From SIG350 sp964520895 (GTDB lineage Bacteria > Bacillota > Clostridia > TANB77 > SIG350), in contig CAZFOR010000015.1 of NCBI GenBank assembly GCA_964520895.1, positions 1-22,070 of the forward strand: a stretch of DNA of 22,070 nucleotides. The letters run 5' to 3'. A program made the translations under genes and the position numbers. The notes under the pieces were generated by a model, which saw only the letters and a program-made list of their open reading frames with translations, was not told the DNA's origin and ran no database searches. This document shows, piece by piece, positions 15,362 to 22,070 of the stretch. Position 1 is the stretch's first letter, and each line of letters begins with the position of its first letter.

Positions 15362-16724
15362 TTTTCCCTCCTAACTCTATGTTAATTTTACTATCTATAA
15401 CCCTATTAATTTCATATTTATTTATATCCAGTTTCTCTTTTACCATATATTTAGGATTATTTACCTTATAGAAATACCCTGATGGTTGTCCATTAATTAT
15501 TGATTTAGTATTAAACTTAAACAATGTATTATATATAATTTTATTTGTCTGAACATCATATGAAATTTCTGTTATTTCATTTATTTTAAAACCGCTCATA
15601 TATATTACTAAATCAATGGTTGTACCTAATATTCTTTCTAAATACTCATTTGTATATTCAGCAGCCCTATTATCTCTTTTCATTAATGTAACTAATCTAT
15701 CTATTGTATTATTACTATTATTAGAATGAATTGTAGCATAACCTCTATGTCCTGTTGCAATTGCATCTAAAAAAGCCAATGCCTCTTCTCCCTTTAATTC
15801 ACCAACAACAATTGCATCATTTGACATTACAAGACATTGTTTAGATAATTTCTCTAATGATATATTTTTATCATTATTCCTATTTTGAATTATTTCCCTT
15901 TGTATAATATTTTCATGATTACAAAAAAGCTCAGCAGTTTCTTCATTAGAGGTAATTGCTACATCCTGTGGAATCTTATTTATTAAGCTTCTAAGCAGTG
16001 TTGTTTTTCCACTAGCACCCTTACCACTAATTATTATATTTAAGCCTGAAATCATAGATTTTATTAGAAATAGATATATATCTGAACTAAACATATACGA
16101 ATCTGAAAAAAGTAGATGTTCTAATGTTTTAAAATTATTAGGTCTATGTATACGAATTACTAAATTAGGACTAACTACATTTACTGGTTCAATACCAGCT
16201 TCTATTCTTAAATTATTTTTCTTATCACTAATTACAACAATAGGTGTCTCATTATTTATTTTTCCACCATTTTTAAGTACACAATATCTAACAAAATTTA
16301 TATACTCTTTTTCATCACAAAAACTATCATTTGTTTTTTCCCATATTCCTTTTTTCTTAATAAATATTGTTTTATAGTTTATTACCCTTATATCTGAAAC
16401 CTCATTATTATCAATATGTTTTTGTAATATGTAATAACCAAAAAATCTATCTAAAACATTTTTTATAATTAACTCAATATCTATATTTAGATTAGCATAA
16501 TTTCTAAGTAATCTTTCTTTTATAATATTTTCAATTATATTAACATTGTTATTATTAAAAGCTGTATTTGTTAATGTTTCAGAATGTTTTTCCAGTAAAA
16601 ACTCAATTAAATTATTTACAATCTTTTCATTACTGTCTATACCATATACTGCCATTGGTTCTTTTAATACATCTTGATTTATTTTTTCATTATATATATT
16701 TTCTTGTAACGGATTTATTATCAT
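15354..16724 (-). CDS. CpaF/TadA-type secretion ATPase
   Basis: 456-residue ATPase of the VirB11/GspE superfamily, CpaF branch. The N-terminal domain (about 1-215) contains the typical VRYCVLKNGGKINNETPIV and RIEAGIEPVNV stretches and IRIHRP. Walker A is GKGASGKTTLL (about 235-245), Walker B is DAIVVGELKGEEA (about 300-312), and the His box is TGHRGYATIHSN. It would power assembly of a Tad-like pilus or a secretion channel. The ATG directly follows the stop of the CpaE-like gene (TAAATG), with AAGGGAG upstream. It is translationally coupled with both neighbours. Confidence 0.88.
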   Translation of the reverse strand: MIINPLQENIYNEKINQDVLKEPMAVYGIDSNEKIVNNLIEFLLEKHSETLTNTAFNNNNVNIIENIIKERLLRNYANLNIDIELIIKNVLDRFFGYYILQKHIDNNEVSDIRVINYKTIFIKKKGIWEKTNDSFCDEKEYINFVRYCVLKNGGKINNETPIVVISDKKNNLRIEAGIEPVNVVSPNLVIRIHRPNNFKTLEHLLFSDSYMFSSDIYLFLIKSMISGLNIIISGKGASGKTTLLRSLINKIPQDVAITSNEETAELFCNHENIIQREIIQNRNNDKNISLEKLSKQCLVMSNDAIVVGELKGEEALAFLDAIATGHRGYATIHSNNSNNTIDRLVTLMKRDNRAAEYTNEYLERILGTTIDLVIYMSGFKINEITEISYDVQTNKIIYNTLFKFNTKSIINGQPSGYFYKVNNPKYMVKEKLDINKYEINRVIDSKINIELGGKNG

Positions 16725-17990
16725 TTAAAAAACTCCCTTAATATTTTTATATATTTTTTCTAACATGTTCATTTGTCTATTAATACCTAATATATTTTCA
16801 TAAACTATTTTTTCATTAATACTATTAAATACAACAGGTATCATATTATTTAACCCTTCAATATATTTATCTGAATAATTAATACAACTAGATATGTTAA
16901 TACTATTGTCTAAATTAGATATTTCTGTTTTAGATAAACTATGTTTATTACATTTATTTAAAATAAACTCAAACTTATCATACAAAATATCCCATGCCTT
17001 TTTATATATAATCAAACTATTTTTCATATTACTAAAATCTTTATATGTACCTTCAAATAAATAGTATATTATGTCCGCATTTTGTAGTGACCATTTAGTA
17101 GAATCTAAAAACAAACAACTATTTGTATCAATTACAATATAGTCATACATTTCTTTTGCTTTCTCTAATATTTTAGAATAATGATTTGTGTTTAATACAT
17201 TTTGACATACAAACATAGATGTATTACCAGTTAATACAAATACATTTTTCTGTTTTTGGTATTGCATTACACTTTGAGTAAGTACATCAAAATCAAAATT
17301 ATTTTTTTCAATTGAATCTGCCAGATAATTTAATACACATTTTTTATCAGTATCTAAATTTGTAATTACATTTTTATTAAAGATAGAGATATCCACAAAC
17401 TTATCAACACTTGCTGTAATTGTATCTAAATCAATAATTAATACTTTCTTGTTATAGCTTCTAGCAAGTGTTATTGCTAGATTTACCAAAAATGTAGTTT
17501 TTCCACTCCCACTTGTACCATTTACTGTAATTACTTTTTTATCATATGGTCGTATCTTTATCTCTTTTGTAGTTGTTTGTATTTTTTCTTTTAACTTGTT
17601 TATCTCATTATATAGTCCTTTCTCTTTCTCATTTTCAATTTTATTATCAATATTTTCACAAATTAATTCTATTGTAATCTCATTTAAATCAATTATCTTA
17701 AATACACCTTTCGATATAAGGAAATTAGTAAACTTAGTATCTTGTTTATCTAAAATAACTATAATATCTAATGTATCTTTTACTTGTAACAATTTCTCTA
17801 TTAAATCAAATTTATTCAAACTACCAACTAAATTGTCATATAATATTAATTTATCTATATTATTTTTTTCAATTACTTCAATTAAAGCTTCTTGATACAT
17901 AATATCTCCATATACTATGTTATATTTATTTACGTTTCTTAATTCATTATTGATATTTTCATTACCTATTGCTGTTATTATATTATACAT
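16725..17990 (-). CDS. CpaE/TadZ-like P-loop ATPase with N-terminal receiver-like domain
   Basis: 421 residues. The N-terminal ~125 resemble a degenerate receiver domain (IDKLILYDNLVGSLNKFDL, then LDIIVILDK). The MinD/ParA-like domain follows: P-loop VNGTSGSGKTTFLVNLA (about 154-170), VLIIDLDT with an acidic switch, and YDYIVIDTNS as Walker B. The loop reads GTSGSGKTT rather than the ParA KGGxGKT, so the signature lysine is missing, as in several TadZ proteins. The expected role is placing the secretion apparatus at a cell site. The start ATG follows AGGTGAT two bases after the VirB4 stop. Confidence 0.8.
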   Translation of the reverse strand: MYNIITAIGNENINNELRNVNKYNIVYGDIMYQEALIEVIEKNNIDKLILYDNLVGSLNKFDLIEKLLQVKDTLDIIVILDKQDTKFTNFLISKGVFKIIDLNEITIELICENIDNKIENEKEKGLYNEINKLKEKIQTTTKEIKIRPYDKKVITVNGTSGSGKTTFLVNLAITLARSYNKKVLIIDLDTITASVDKFVDISIFNKNVITNLDTDKKCVLNYLADSIEKNNFDFDVLTQSVMQYQKQKNVFVLTGNTSMFVCQNVLNTNHYSKILEKAKEMYDYIVIDTNSCLFLDSTKWSLQNADIIYYLFEGTYKDFSNMKNSLIIYKKAWDILYDKFEFILNKCNKHSLSKTEISNLDNSINISSCINYSDKYIEGLNNMIPVVFNSINEKIVYENILGINRQMNMLEKIYKNIKGVF

Positions 17991-17992
17991 TT

Positions 17993-19807
17993 TTAATCAT
18001 CACCTACTTTACTATTATTTATAATATTACTTTCATATTTAGAACTAGAAATATTTATAACCACATTATTTTTATCTAGCATAAGTAAACATTCCCCTCT
18101 TGAAACACTTGTTATTCTTTGCTCTTCAGCCTCTGATATAAAGATAAGCTGTTTTAATGCTATAATATTTTCTTCATCTAATTTAAATATACATTTAAAA
18201 CACGAATTGTTTATAATTGACTTACCATAAACATTTTTATTTACAACTAAATCAGAAATATCTTGTGTAATTGCAGTTGCACCACCGCCATATTTACGAA
18301 TTGTTTTAAAAATCTGAACAACAAAATTTGCACATACTTTATTAGAATTTGAATTAATTAATCTCCATATCTCATCAATATATACAATTTTGTTTTCTGT
18401 ATTATTTTGTTTTACAATATTCCAAAAAAACTCTGTTAGCATAAATATATTTAAATCAATATATTCCTCTTTTACATCAGATATATCTACTATTATATTT
18501 TTATTATCTTTATTTATATTTGTATAATTATTAAAATATTGCATACTACCTGTTACAAATGGTTTTATCATATATGTTAATTGTGTATATCTATTATCTT
18601 TTAATATACAGTTATATAAATCCTCTATTATTGGCATTTGTCCATAATCTTTAAATTTAGGTTTAATAAATAATTTATTCTCTCTTTTATTACAATATAG
18701 AGAACTATTGTCAAATGTAATTCCTTTTTCCCTATAACATTCAATAATTTTTTCTTCTAAATATCCTTTTTCATTTACAGACATATCTGGATAAATAATA
18801 GAAAAAAATATTAATAAGTTTTGTATCTTTTCTTGTAAATAATTTATATTTTCTCCATATTGTTCATATATATCAAAAACATTAATAAATGTATTTGTAT
18901 TATTACCTAACTTTATATACTCACCACCTATTGCTTTTGATATATTTTGATATTCACCTTCTGGATCAATTACTAATTGTTTTATATTTAATAAACTATT
19001 TCGAATTATCTGTAGTTTTACAAAATATGATTTACCTGCACCACTTGCACCAAATACACACATATTAGAATTAATATATTTATCTTTATTAAACCTATCT
19101 ACAATAACTAATGATTTGTTTTGTAGGTTGTATCCAAATAGTATTCCAGAAATATCACAAACATTTGATGATATAAATGGGTAAAAAGATGATAATGTTT
19201 TTGTTATCATATTCCTCTTTGAATTTATTTTTATTTCAGGTAAATTATTATTAAAGGGTAGTGTTGTCTGATATAAATAGATATGTCTGAAGTATGGAAC
19301 TTTTGAAACTAAACCATAACTAAATAGAACTGATTGAAGTATAAATAATTTATCTTTTAATTTTTCATAGCTATCTTCATATATTGTAAAATACATATAA
19401 AAATTATATATACTTTCATTATTTATCTGTAATTCTTTTCGTATATCCATTGCATCATTATATGTTATATTCAAAATCTCATAATCTTGTTTGTTTTTAG
19501 AACTCATTTTAATATCTGTATTAACATTTCCAATATGATATGTTAGTTTTTTTATAACATCATAACTATTTATTTTTTCATAAAACATTGTAATATTAAC
19601 ATTAATATCTAAATAGATTAACCTTTCTAATAATCCATCATCTATCATTCTAGGATAATCTACAACCATAACACCTGAATAATACATATCATCAATTACA
19701 AGATAGTTTGGGTTTCTATTATCTATACTAGAATTTGCAAATATATCTGTTGGTTTATTATTAAAACATAATTTTTCAGTATTTATTTCTTTTTTAAAAA
19801 ACTTCAT
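17993..19807 (-). CDS. VirB4/TraC-family conjugation-type ATPase
   Basis: 604-residue ATPase of the VirB4/TraC (HerA-FtsK) group. The N-terminal ~230 residues are the VirB4 body (NYLVIDDMYYSGVMVVDYPR). Walker A is VFGASGAGKSYFVK (about 248-261), followed by LVIDPEGEYQNI, Walker B IVYIDEIWRLI (about 472-482) and sensor ITQDISDL. These are characteristic of type IV secretion motors. I chose ATG 19805-19807 (MKFFKKEI) because AAAAGGAAA precedes it by about eight bases; the upstream ATG at 19825 in the same frame has no ribosome site. The start overlaps the previous gene by 14 bases. At about 600 residues it lacks the longer N-terminus of other VirB4 proteins, which is supplied here by the separate upstream gene. 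Confidence 0.88.
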   Translation of the reverse strand: MKFFKKEINTEKLCFNNKPTDIFANSSIDNRNPNYLVIDDMYYSGVMVVDYPRMIDDGLLERLIYLDINVNITMFYEKINSYDVIKKLTYHIGNVNTDIKMSSKNKQDYEILNITYNDAMDIRKELQINNESIYNFYMYFTIYEDSYEKLKDKLFILQSVLFSYGLVSKVPYFRHIYLYQTTLPFNNNLPEIKINSKRNMITKTLSSFYPFISSNVCDISGILFGYNLQNKSLVIVDRFNKDKYINSNMCVFGASGAGKSYFVKLQIIRNSLLNIKQLVIDPEGEYQNISKAIGGEYIKLGNNTNTFINVFDIYEQYGENINYLQEKIQNLLIFFSIIYPDMSVNEKGYLEEKIIECYREKGITFDNSSLYCNKRENKLFIKPKFKDYGQMPIIEDLYNCILKDNRYTQLTYMIKPFVTGSMQYFNNYTNINKDNKNIIVDISDVKEEYIDLNIFMLTEFFWNIVKQNNTENKIVYIDEIWRLINSNSNKVCANFVVQIFKTIRKYGGGATAITQDISDLVVNKNVYGKSIINNSCFKCIFKLDEENIIALKQLIFISEAEEQRITSVSRGECLLMLDKNNVVINISSSKYESNIINNSKVGDD

Positions 19808-20336
19808 ATTTATTTTCCTTTTCATTTATAAAGCTTGATATTAATTTTATTAAATAATCATCTGTGTATTCAGATAAATCAGAAACAATATTTCCACATT
19901 TAGATAAATTCTCTTTTATACTTAAATACATCTTATTTAGTTCATTTGATATTTGATTAATATTTTTATTTGATGTGTTTTTTATTGAATAAATAATATA
20001 GAATTCCTTTGAATAAATATATTCGGAATTTGTAAGTGATAATATGTGATTTATATAATTGGTTTGTATTTCATTATTTTTTGAATTTAATGACTCAATA
20101 TATGTTATATGATTATTTACTTTTTCTTTTTTCGTTTTTATTATTATTTGAAAATTATAGTTACAGATTTTGAGAAATTGACTATATTGATTAAATATTT
20201 GAGATTTTTCATATTCTGATTTTAAATTAAAATTGATAGGAAATACTTTTAATATTTCAGCAAATGTATTATCCCTAAGAATTAATATACCTTTTCGTAT
20301 ATCTATTATTTCTAATAAATTTTGTGTACTTTTTAT
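19794..20336 (-). CDS. TraC/VirB4 N-terminal-like protein with putative AUA start
   Basis: A clear 180-codon open frame with no ATG, GTG or TTG near its 5' end. It reads (I)KSTQNLLEIEDIRKGILILR and DNTFAEILKVFPINFNLKSE, and later ICNYNFQIIIKTKK. This matches the stand-alone small TraC-like proteins encoded just before VirB4 in several bacterial type IV secretion loci, in my recollection of that family. The codon in the start position is ATA (20334-20336), eight bases after AGGTGG. It is directly preceded in frame by TAG, so no start further upstream is possible. The promoter at 20357-20385 leaves only about 14 bases of leader. The stop TAA (19794-19796) overlaps the VirB4 start. Sequence error, a mutated ATG or a real AUA start are all possible. 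Confidence 0.75.
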   Translation of the reverse strand: MKSTQNLLEIIDIRKGILILRDNTFAEILKVFPINFNLKSEYEKSQIFNQYSQFLKICNYNFQIIIKTKKEKVNNHITYIESLNSKNNEIQTNYINHILSLTNSEYIYSKEFYIIYSIKNTSNKNINQISNELNKMYLSIKENLSKCGNIVSDLSEYTDDYLIKLISSFINEKENKYEVF

Positions 20337-20356
20337 CTACATCACCACCTGAAAAT

Positions 20357-20385
20357 ATATTAACACCATTTCCAATATTTGTCAA
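20357..20385 (-). promoter_or_regulatory. Promoter of the VirB4/CpaF/TadC-like operon
   Basis: On minus: perfect -35 TTGACA (20380-20385), 17-base spacer, -10 TAATAT (20357-20362). The predicted start near 20350 gives an extremely short leader that begins at the Shine-Dalgarno AGGTGG. Confidence 0.85.
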
Positions 20386-20463
20386 CAAAAATCGTTCGAC
20401 AAAATCTTCCCTAGATTAAATTAAAATTTTTATAATATTTTTTAAAAAATTTTTAAAAAAATG

Positions 20464-20492
20464 TTGACTTCCGTAATTTAATATATTATAAT
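20464..20492 (+). promoter_or_regulatory. Promoter of tRNA-Leu
   Basis: On plus: -35 TTGACT (20464-20469), 17-base spacer, perfect -10 TATAAT (20487-20492), 11 bases before the tRNA. Divergent from the secretion-operon promoter, with an AT-rich 78-base gap between the two -35 boxes. Confidence 0.85.
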
Positions 20493-20503
20493 AATAATCA
20501 CTT

Positions 20504-20592
20504 GCAGGAGTGGCGGAACAGGCAGACGCACAGGACTTAAAATCCTGCGGGGATTAAACCCCGTACCGGTTCGATTCCGGTTTCCTGCACCA
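20504..20592 (+). tRNA. tRNA-Leu(TAA)
   Basis: 89-nt class II tRNA. Acceptor GCAGGAG pairs with TTCCTGC, the discriminator is A and CCA is encoded (20590-20592). The anticodon stem CAGGA/TCCTG has loop CTTAAAA (anticodon TAA), the long variable arm is CGGGG-ATTAAA-CCCCG, and the T-loop is GGTTCGATTCC. No copy of its 3' end was seen elsewhere in the window. Confidence 0.97.
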
Positions 20593-20653
20593 TTATTAAA
20601 TATCAGTGCTTTGAGATATCATTGTATTGATGTTTTTTTATTTAACATTATTA

Positions 20654-20700
20654 AAAAGCACTATAAATTCTAGATAATATCTAAAACTTATAGTGCTTTT
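20654..20700 (-). terminator. Terminator of the kinase-CYTH gene
   Basis: Perfect 13-bp outer stem 20654-20666 / 20688-20700 with a smaller inner TAGATA/TATCTA stem. On minus it exits into GCTTTTTAATAA, 13 bases after the stop at 20714. On plus it could also stop tRNA-Leu transcription, although a T-run at about 20632-20638 is another candidate for that. Confidence 0.75.
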
Positions 20701-20713
20701 ACTTTATTTAAGA

Positions 20714-21817
20714 TTAGCAAATATTCAATTTGCCTTGTGCTATACTGTGATTTTTATAATTGTCATCACTTGTTACATCTTTTATAACATGTATAAAATC
20801 TGGCATGTTTATTTCTTCATTTTCATTAGTTAGTTCAACTTCCATAATAGCCTTATCTTCCCAAAAAGGATATACATCAAGTTCAAAGTACTGATTGTTC
20901 AGCATAAAACAATATCTTGTTTTTCGTATTTGTTTTAGCTTTGTATCTGCTTCCATGAGTAGAGATAAATATTCATCTTTTGAGATTTTCTTTTCTTTCT
21001 CAACTCTTTTTAAATCAGTAATCTTTGTTTTTACAGTATAATAATAAACATAATTACCATTAACACCCCTTTGTCTGATTCTCTTTTCTTCATTTTCATT
21101 TCCGCAAAGATATGTCTGTATTATTTCAGATTTCACACATTTAGTAACTGAATTTATATATTCCAAATTTGGCATAGAAATCAAGAACTTCCTTTCAATT
21201 TCTATCGGTACAGGAATACCAAGGATATTGTACATCTCATTCATTAGCCTATCCATTTTACCTTCAAAATCAGTACTATTATCTATAACTCTTAAATGAG
21301 GGTGCCCTGTCCACGCTTCAAGTGTTTTTTTGTCAAGCTTGATAGCTTCCTCTGGTGTTTCAGATCTAGCCTCATTATTTGATAGAGTATAAAACTTTAA
21401 TGCACCATCTGCCGCCGTCTTCAAATGAATAACTGCATCATAATAATTCATTAAGCTTACTTCATTTGTCCCTCTTTCCTTTAAAATATCTGAAAATGTC
21501 TGCTTATCCATATATGCTTTATTATCCATTACACCTCTATCATATACAACCACTATCTTTTCGTCTTTTAATTTTTCTATCGCATTATCCCATATTTCTT
21601 CATGAGAAACTTGCATGTCAAAAATCGTTTTTTGAAACTCTAATGTTGATAAATCAATAGGCATTATTCCACTTTTTATTATGGTGGTTGCTGTTTCGGG
21701 AACAACTATAACTTTATACCCTCTATCTGTCAATTCGTCTTCTATTCTGCTAAGAGCAGTTGTTTTACCTGCACATGGTCCACCTGTAATTACTATCTTG
21801 TTTATTTCTAATGGCAT
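20714..21817 (-). CDS. P-loop NTPase/kinase fused to a CYTH (triphosphate tunnel) domain
   Basis: 367 residues in two domains. Residues 1-195 are an AAA_28-type P-loop kinase-like domain: Walker A TGGPCAGKTTAL (11-22), VVPETATTII, and VVYDRGVMDNKAYM as the acidic DR motif. From about 205 comes a CYTH domain beginning IEIERKFL (the ExExK signature), with KRIRQRG and YYTVKTK basic strands and ELDVY / IMEVEL closing acids. CYTH enzymes bind triphosphates and metal inside a beta-barrel; the fused kinase suggests a (poly)phosphate or nucleotide-phosphate role, not defined here. The ATG follows AAGGAGG. It is monocistronic with its own promoter and terminator, and less AT-rich than the secretion operon. 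Confidence 0.85.
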   Translation of the reverse strand: MPLEINKIVITGGPCAGKTTALSRIEDELTDRGYKVIVVPETATTIIKSGIMPIDLSTLEFQKTIFDMQVSHEEIWDNAIEKLKDEKIVVVYDRGVMDNKAYMDKQTFSDILKERGTNEVSLMNYYDAVIHLKTAADGALKFYTLSNNEARSETPEEAIKLDKKTLEAWTGHPHLRVIDNSTDFEGKMDRLMNEMYNILGIPVPIEIERKFLISMPNLEYINSVTKCVKSEIIQTYLCGNENEEKRIRQRGVNGNYVYYYTVKTKITDLKRVEKEKKISKDEYLSLLMEADTKLKQIRKTRYCFMLNNQYFELDVYPFWEDKAIMEVELTNENEEINMPDFIHVIKDVTSDDNYKNHSIAQGKLNIC

Positions 21818-21877
21818 GTTTTTATCCTCCTTTTTAATAATTAATTCAGATTTATTTACTATTTATTTTCTATACTT

Positions 21878-21906
21878 ATATTATCATATATATATCGTAA
21901 ATTCAA
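21878..21906 (-). promoter_or_regulatory. Promoter of the kinase-CYTH gene
   Basis: On minus: -35 TTGAAT (21901-21906), 17-base spacer, -10 TAATAT (21878-21883) preceded by TGA (extended -10). Confidence 0.7.
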
Positions 21907-21951
21907 TTGTTGTTTGTATACATACAATACTCTTTAAGTTATTACAAAAAT

Positions 21952-21981
21952 AAAAACTATCAAAATTAATTGATAGTTTTT
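21952..21981 (-). terminator. Terminator after rpsR
   Basis: Perfect 12-bp stem 21952-21963 / 21970-21981, 6-base loop, then TATTTTTG on minus. It starts 5 bases past the rpsR stop. Confidence 0.85.
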
Positions 21982-21986
21982 ATTTA

Positions 21987-22070
21987 TTAATCTAATGTAT
22001 ATGGTAATAAAGCAATTGCTCTTGCTCTTTTAACAGCTTGAGTAACTTCTCTTTGATGTTTTGCACAATT
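21987..22070 (-). CDS. rpsR: 30S ribosomal protein S18, C-terminal end (partial)
   Basis: The last 27 codons plus TAA of S18 (CAKHQREVTQAVKRAR, then AIALLPYTLD), running off the right edge. S18 binds the platform of the small ribosomal subunit with S6. It is the end of its transcript, as a strong terminator follows at once. Confidence 0.93.
   Translation of the reverse strand, partial: NCAKHQREVTQAVKRARAIALLPYTLD

Noticed and set aside
20334..20342. UAG reassigned to an amino acid, giving ATG-TAG-ATA as a true start
   Set aside because: TAG is used as a normal stop elsewhere (for example the CpaF-like gene ends in GGT TAG), and the ATG would be only two bases from the AGGTGG ribosome site.
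13359..20592. Integrative conjugative element inserted at tRNA-Leu
   Set aside because: No integrase, relaxase or coupling protein is seen, and no repeat of the tRNA 3' end. The operon also lies on the 5' side of the tRNA, whereas tRNA-targeting elements normally enter at the 3' end.
1..22070. CRISPR array, insertion sequence or prophage
   Set aside because: No regularly spaced repeats, transposase, terminal inverted repeats or phage structural genes are visible; the only long repeats are inside the surface-protein gene.

Overview
The window is about 22 kb of very AT-rich DNA. It has strong Shine-Dalgarno sequences, textbook TTGACA/TATAAT promoters, SLH-domain surface protein, encoded tRNA CCA ends and a short (archaeal-type) prolyl-tRNA synthetase. 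This points to a low-GC Firmicute, most likely an uncultured gut-type member of the Clostridia; that assignment is inference. A run of 10 N inside proS and an apparent 2-base deletion in gyrA suggest a draft or metagenome assembly.

Layout, left to right. (1) 1-1908, minus strand: the first 17 codons of an unknown gene, an SPFH protein with a double zinc ribbon, and a Tim44-like zinc-ribbon protein that lacks a convincing start. (2) 2020-6892, minus: an SLH surface protein with two 258-residue repeats that share 571 identical bases, a cytoplasmic-looking M14 metallopeptidase of the gamma-D-Glu-diamino-acid type, and a SAM methyltransferase. (3) 7195-7869, plus: a membrane-anchored XRE regulator. 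(4) 7994-12233, minus: a housekeeping block of gyrA (frameshifted), proS and, under its own promoter, tRNA-Pro(TGG). (5) 12329-13067, minus: a pilin-like secreted or surface protein with a TP/SE-rich tail. (6) 13122-13307: a compact locus that fits a type I toxin-antitoxin system of the Fst/par architecture. It has a 24-residue hydrophobic peptide on minus, a roughly 70-nt RNA on plus, one shared bidirectional terminator and an 18-bp direct repeat. (7) 13359-20385, minus: a tightly packed seven-gene operon behind one TTGACA-N17-TAATAT promoter. Its order is a TraC/VirB4 N-terminal-like protein (no canonical start codon; AUA with a good Shine-Dalgarno), a VirB4-type ATPase, a CpaE/TadZ-like P-loop protein, a CpaF/TadA-type ATPase, a TadB/C (T2SSF) membrane protein, an unknown helical protein and a PIN-domain protein. 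(8) 20464-20592, plus: tRNA-Leu(TAA). (9) 20654-21906, minus: a P-loop kinase fused to a CYTH domain. (10) 21952-22070, minus: the 3' end of rpsR and its terminator.

The part most worth attention is 12.4-20.4 kb. There a conjugation-type VirB4 motor is encoded together with the ATPase, localisation and platform components of a Tad/type II-like pilus, followed by a PIN protein, an Fst-like antisense-regulated peptide and a pilin-like gene. Together these suggest a reduced hybrid surface or secretion machine with an addiction-like module at its 3' end. No relaxase, coupling protein or integrase is visible, so it is not shown to be a conjugative element.
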